Assembly: GCF_002994745.2 (NCBI RefSeq)
Contig: NC_037092.1
Coordinates: 14,127,501 to 14,191,500 of the forward strand
Length of the DNA: 64,000 nt
Reading direction: 5' to 3'
DNA from: Rosa chinensis
Lineage: Eukaryota > Streptophyta > Magnoliopsida > Rosales > Rosaceae
The notes under the pieces were generated by a model. That model saw only the letters and a program-made list of their open reading frames with translations, ran no database searches and was not told the origin of the DNA. Positions 60,148 to 64,000 of the stretch are shown piece after piece (the first letter of the stretch is position 1; each line of letters begins with the position of its first letter). Both the position numbers and the translations under genes were made by a program.

Positions 60148-60943
60148 GTGTTAAATTTGATTGGTCCAGAGAATTGAAATGGGATTGGTGTTTGTTTCCG
60201 ACTTTCAGAATTCAGACTCGGAAAGTCTGATGCTTTTTGTTGGGTTGTTGAAAGCTACAGGACTCGAACGGATGATCTGCATGCAAAATGAAGACGCGGG
60301 TGACTATCACTATGAGCCATTCGGCCTACTGAAGCTATTTTGCTCCGAAAGCTATGTTGCTACTTATATACCGGTTGTGTGGTAAACGGAATGCTGGAAT
60401 TGTAAATGTAAATTCGTCTTTCTATACAATTTTAAAGATCAGCTCCAGCTTTCAAGCATTATTGAATTGATGTACGTCTCGTGTTGTATGCATACGTTCT
60501 TGCATCAACTACTAAAACTTGTAAATGGGAAATATCCACGTCTTTTGTCAAGTAAAAGGCCTTAGTTGGTGTCGCAAACTCCTGACGTTGCAACCACAAA
60601 CTCCTGACGTTGCAACCAATTGAGTGCATGCTAATGCGTATATTTCAACAATGCCTATAGAACTGAAATCGGAAAACAATGAAAGAAGCACATAATTCAT
60701 GAGAAACCCATTTCAAGATGAGAGAATAAGCAACTTCATTATGCATTCTAAAAACAGAGTAATAACATATATAGGGAGTTCCATTCACACAAAAAATACG
60801 CTTTCTCCTACCGCCCACATATATCTGGAAATCACTGTTTTTTCACCGAGTACAGAGTCGCAACAGATATTTGATATTTCTCTTATAATAACACATAATC
60901 TCAGAAGTCGGGATTGACAAGATTAAACGGATCAGGCGAAGAC

Positions 60944-63321
60944 TCAGTTTCCGCCGCAGTTGAAACCATGGCAAACAGAGAGGATTATGATGAGGATCAA
61001 TGCAATCAGAATTCCCAAAACAATCAGCTTCACCTTCATATTCTGCAGCCACATCTTCCTTCTCATTTTAGTCCCAACGTTACGGAAGTCCTGTGCCTGT
61101 AAGCACATCAATTTTAACCAATAAGTCAGACTTTCACAGTAACAACATTTTCACAGGGACAAGAAAGAATGAGGGAAAGGGGAGGGGAGAATAAAAAAAA
61201 CTGAAAGAAAAGAATCGACTTTGAACGAGACATCGCATTTAGCAACCTGCTAAAATCTTATGCCAATGACAAAGGGACTGCTCAATTTCTTTTAGAAGAT
61301 CATGCTTTTGTCTTAAAACATATATTAGATGTAGATTACCACAAACTACAGCCTGAGAATAAGATACTTATAATTAGTAAGTACAGACTTTGTTTCAAGT
61401 AAAAAAATTCACACTAATATGAGATGACCTGATGATGAAGAGTCTCAGTCTTATCAACCAAAAGCTCTATCTTTTCCCCTCTATCCAAAACCTGCATCAA
61501 AACATAAAATGAAGATATGAGAGAATTGTTCCACAATATATCCAAGAACATAGTATGAACTATGAGATAGCATCTTGGGAAACAAATAAGTCCATCCAAT
61601 GACTTCTATTCTCTGTGTATCTAAGAATGGATAAGCAAGCACCCAATAAGACATAAAGAACAGAGCTACACGCTGCTTTCAAGTAAAACCTCCATTCATT
61701 ATGCTATACATGTAGTTCATCAAAAAGACTTAGAAGCACTATGTAATAGACACTCAAAATATTCTTTGAAGAAAATTTCAAAAGTAAAAAGACAAGTTTC
61801 TGCAAATTCACTTTCTTCCACAAAAATGAGACCATTATAATTATAGTCTCAAGCCTGGTACCACATTCCCATCTCAACTAAAATTGGGCCACAGCACCCA
61901 TTGTTGTATGTCAATTGGGTTCTAAGAAGACAAAACAAGCTTGCAGACACACGTGCACATTTTTGACATGTTTGTGTGTGCATGAAGAGCATTTCATTGT
62001 CAGTCACAAAATTTTCTATAAGTTTCTCTCTAGATTCTCAAATCTGATATCAGGCAATTAACAAAGCAAGCAACTGGCCAGAAAAGAAAATAATAAAATA
62101 AATATATAGAGGCAGTTGGAGCAAATAATAGTGTTTCCCGTCCGTGGTGAACAATCTAATGAAGACAACTGATACATATTAACCAAGCGAAATACCTTTT
62201 CAATGTTCTCCATCATAACACCTTTAACTTCTGAAACCTGGGCCTTAACCTTAGCAAGCTTGCTTATTTCTTCAGGATGATCAACACAGTATTGCATATG
62301 TTCCTTCAATTTTGACCTGCAAATAATGGAAAAGCAAATCAGCAAATTTAAACAAACCAAATCAAATGAGCATGCCTTTAATAATCATTATCAAGCACAA
62401 TACCCAAATTCCTTGTTAAGACTGTTGGCAGCAGCTGTAGCGGCCTTGCCACCACCATATTTCGCAACAAAATCATCCTTCGCACGCTCCAGAAAAGCAA
62501 TAGGCACTTGTCTTCCAACTGATTCATCTGCCACCACACAGTATGCTGCAACAGCGAAAAATTTACTTCAGTATACCACTTCTAATTAACAATAACAAGT
62601 ACTAAAAAAACACCGAGTCCTAACATATACACCTATGCAATAGCTCGACAAAATCTTAGTAAGCCGATACAATGTGTTACAACTATCAACATTATTTATC
62701 ACCACTTCAACAATTGACAATGAAGCCTATGCAAGGAAATCAAAACATATTTGAATTTGAAGTATCCTTCCGATGAAATCAAGACAATCACAATACACTT
62801 AACTTTCAAAGGGAAATAAAATGTAATCTACTGATCATTACTGTACAATGACACTTGATATGTGAACAAAATCGAAATCCGAATCAGAAACAAGCAGAAG
62901 ATCCAAGATCTGGAAACCTAATGCGCTACAGAAACCGATAACCACCGCCGGAACACAAAATCCACAAAAACAAACGAAATAATCAGCATCCATAACAGAT
63001 CTAGAAGCAATTAGCCACACAAAACTCTAGCCTCAAGTTCAGTTAAACAAAGCAAAAAAGCACAAATCAACCTGGCGATAGAAAAAGCAAAAAACGGAGA
63101 AGAGAGAGATAGGGAGGAAAGGAGGACGTACTGTAGCCATTGTCGACGAGGTAATTGAAGGTGTGGCCGTCGCAGTTGTAGGTGAACTTGTTGTTGGTGG
63201 CCGGAAGCTTCTGGAGGCACTGGAAGGCTATGGAGTTGAAATTGCCGCTGAATTCGGTGTACTCGGCAAGAATCACGGTGCCTCGCGCCACGAACGCGTA
63301 GATCAGCGACTTCTGCCCCAT
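60944..63321 (-). CDS. VAMP72-type R-SNARE (longin family)
   Basis: Five exons: 63321-63132, 62545-62404, 62316-62196, 61491-61429 and 61096-60944, all with GT-AG borders, giving 222 residues (Arabidopsis VAMP721/722 are about the same). It begins [20 protein letters not shown], a longin domain (about 1-110). The SNARE motif follows (about 125-185; [20 protein letters not shown]) with the zero-layer Arg155 of R-SNAREs, then a basic [13 protein letters not shown] hinge and a C-terminal membrane anchor (about 195-215) before a short FNCGGN tail. VAMP72 proteins sit on secretory vesicles and pair with plasma membrane syntaxins for exocytosis, including defence secretion. Substrate and partner details are by family. 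Intact. Confidence 0.97.
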
Positions 63322-63489
63322 CTCCCACCGCTTCGCTTCTTCTCTACTCTCCTCTTCTTCTGGTGACGGCACGCACAGAGAGATTTTGTAGTGCGCTTTT
63401 TCTATTCCTTTTTTCTTTTTTTGGTTTTTGGAATTTTGATTTGAGCAGGCTCTTTTTTGGTGGTGTTTATCTCTCTCTGATCTGTACTC

Positions 63490-63600
63490 CTCCTCCCACA
63501 ATTTAGAGAGAGAATGAGAGAGAGAGGGGAAAAGGTAAAGTTAAAGGGCGGAGGTTTAATGAGGTTTAAAAGTAAGAGAGAGAAAGAGAGAGAGAGTGTG
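63490..63600 (-). promoter_or_regulatory. GA/CT-rich tract upstream of the R-SNARE gene
   Basis: Runs of AGAGAG on the plus strand (CT on the coding side) lie about 170-280 bases before the start codon. Such tracts are usual in 5' UTRs and core promoters of plant genes. No TATA motif was settled. The remaining sequence to 64000 holds nothing gene-like. Confidence 0.45.
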
Positions 63601-64000
63601 GATGAAGAAATGTGTGAAAGCTTAATTGTGAATTTAAATCAGATTTAGAGGGACAATTGAGTTTGGGGAAAGATTTTTGTAAGGTCGCCCTCATGTGAGA
63701 TTCATGAGCTCCTTTTTTAAAAGAGTTGAATTATTGGTTTATGATAATTAGCGATAATGGAGTAACATTGTGTCTGAATTTTTAAAGACATGAGGAGTGC
63801 TACCGCAAAGTCAAATAACACTTCTAAAATTATGAGTTTATAAGTTATTTACGAATAAATGTGTTTCGCCAAAAATTTTACATGTATGTATAAATTAAGT
63901 ATGAGAATTCTCATTGCCTATTTTATTAATATTTATAATGTGAAATAGTTGTTTATTATCTTTATAGTTATTATATGTATGCATTGCTTGTAAGTTGTAA

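Noticed and set aside
1..64000. CRISPR arrays, rRNA genes, bacterial operons
   Set aside because: No regularly spaced direct repeats with unique spacers and no rRNA-like sequence. All genes have plant-type exons.

Overview
This window is AT-rich, intron-containing plant nuclear DNA. Canonical GT-AG introns, plant-type retrotransposons, an IRT/ZIP transporter pair, a BOI-type RING ligase and a VAMP72 longin all point to a flowering plant and probably a eudicot. The style of the repeats reminds me of Rosaceae, but that is an impression and not a demonstration. There are no rRNA genes, credible tRNA genes, CRISPR arrays or bacterial features.

Only five host genes can be supported. Two are tandem IRT1-like iron/zinc transporter genes on the minus strand (9044-10560 and 17675-19186; three exons each, 361 and 362 residues). 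One is a BOI-related RING E3 ligase (31660-32971, minus, three exons). One is a TAF8-like histone-fold protein (59293-60147, plus, no intron). One is a VAMP72-type R-SNARE (60944-63321, minus, five exons, 222 residues). The remainder is mobile-element DNA or gene-free sequence.

Left part (1-8400): a Ty1/copia element (2088-7511) with two identical 174-bp LTRs, 5-bp target duplications, a tRNA-iMet primer site and a polypurine tract is nested in an older retroelement relic. Its single gag-pol frame is broken once, by two missing bases just after the reverse transcriptase YVDD motif. A Harbinger-like MITE follows.

IRT cluster (8900-24700): the two IRT genes are separated by MITEs, a four-copy ~210-240-bp tandem repeat, retroelement relics and a tRNA-derived SINE. 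A third, inverted copy of the IRT upstream region (14640-14885) has no gene attached. Further on lie a Mutator-like element (19530-20988) and a tandem segmental duplication (about 21.88-24.64 kb) split by a 1.1-kb inverted-repeat element. All three IRT upstream copies keep a block containing CATGC, the core of the known iron-deficiency element IDE1.

Middle (24.7-51.7 kb): mostly unannotatable AT-rich DNA around the RING gene, with LINE insertions (one internally deleted, one 5'-truncated, one similar 3' end), a copia LTR remnant with its primer site, and a hAT element that carries an exon-like piece of an acyl-activating-enzyme gene.

Right part (51.7-64 kb): a Mutator-like element carrying part of a NAC-domain gene, an internally deleted LINE-like copy, a 167-bp MITE, a decayed Helitron with the C-terminal part of a Pif1-type helicase, then the TAF8-like and VAMP72 genes. 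The most distinctive theme is gene-fragment capture by two unrelated DNA transposon superfamilies, together with repeated duplication of IRT regulatory DNA.
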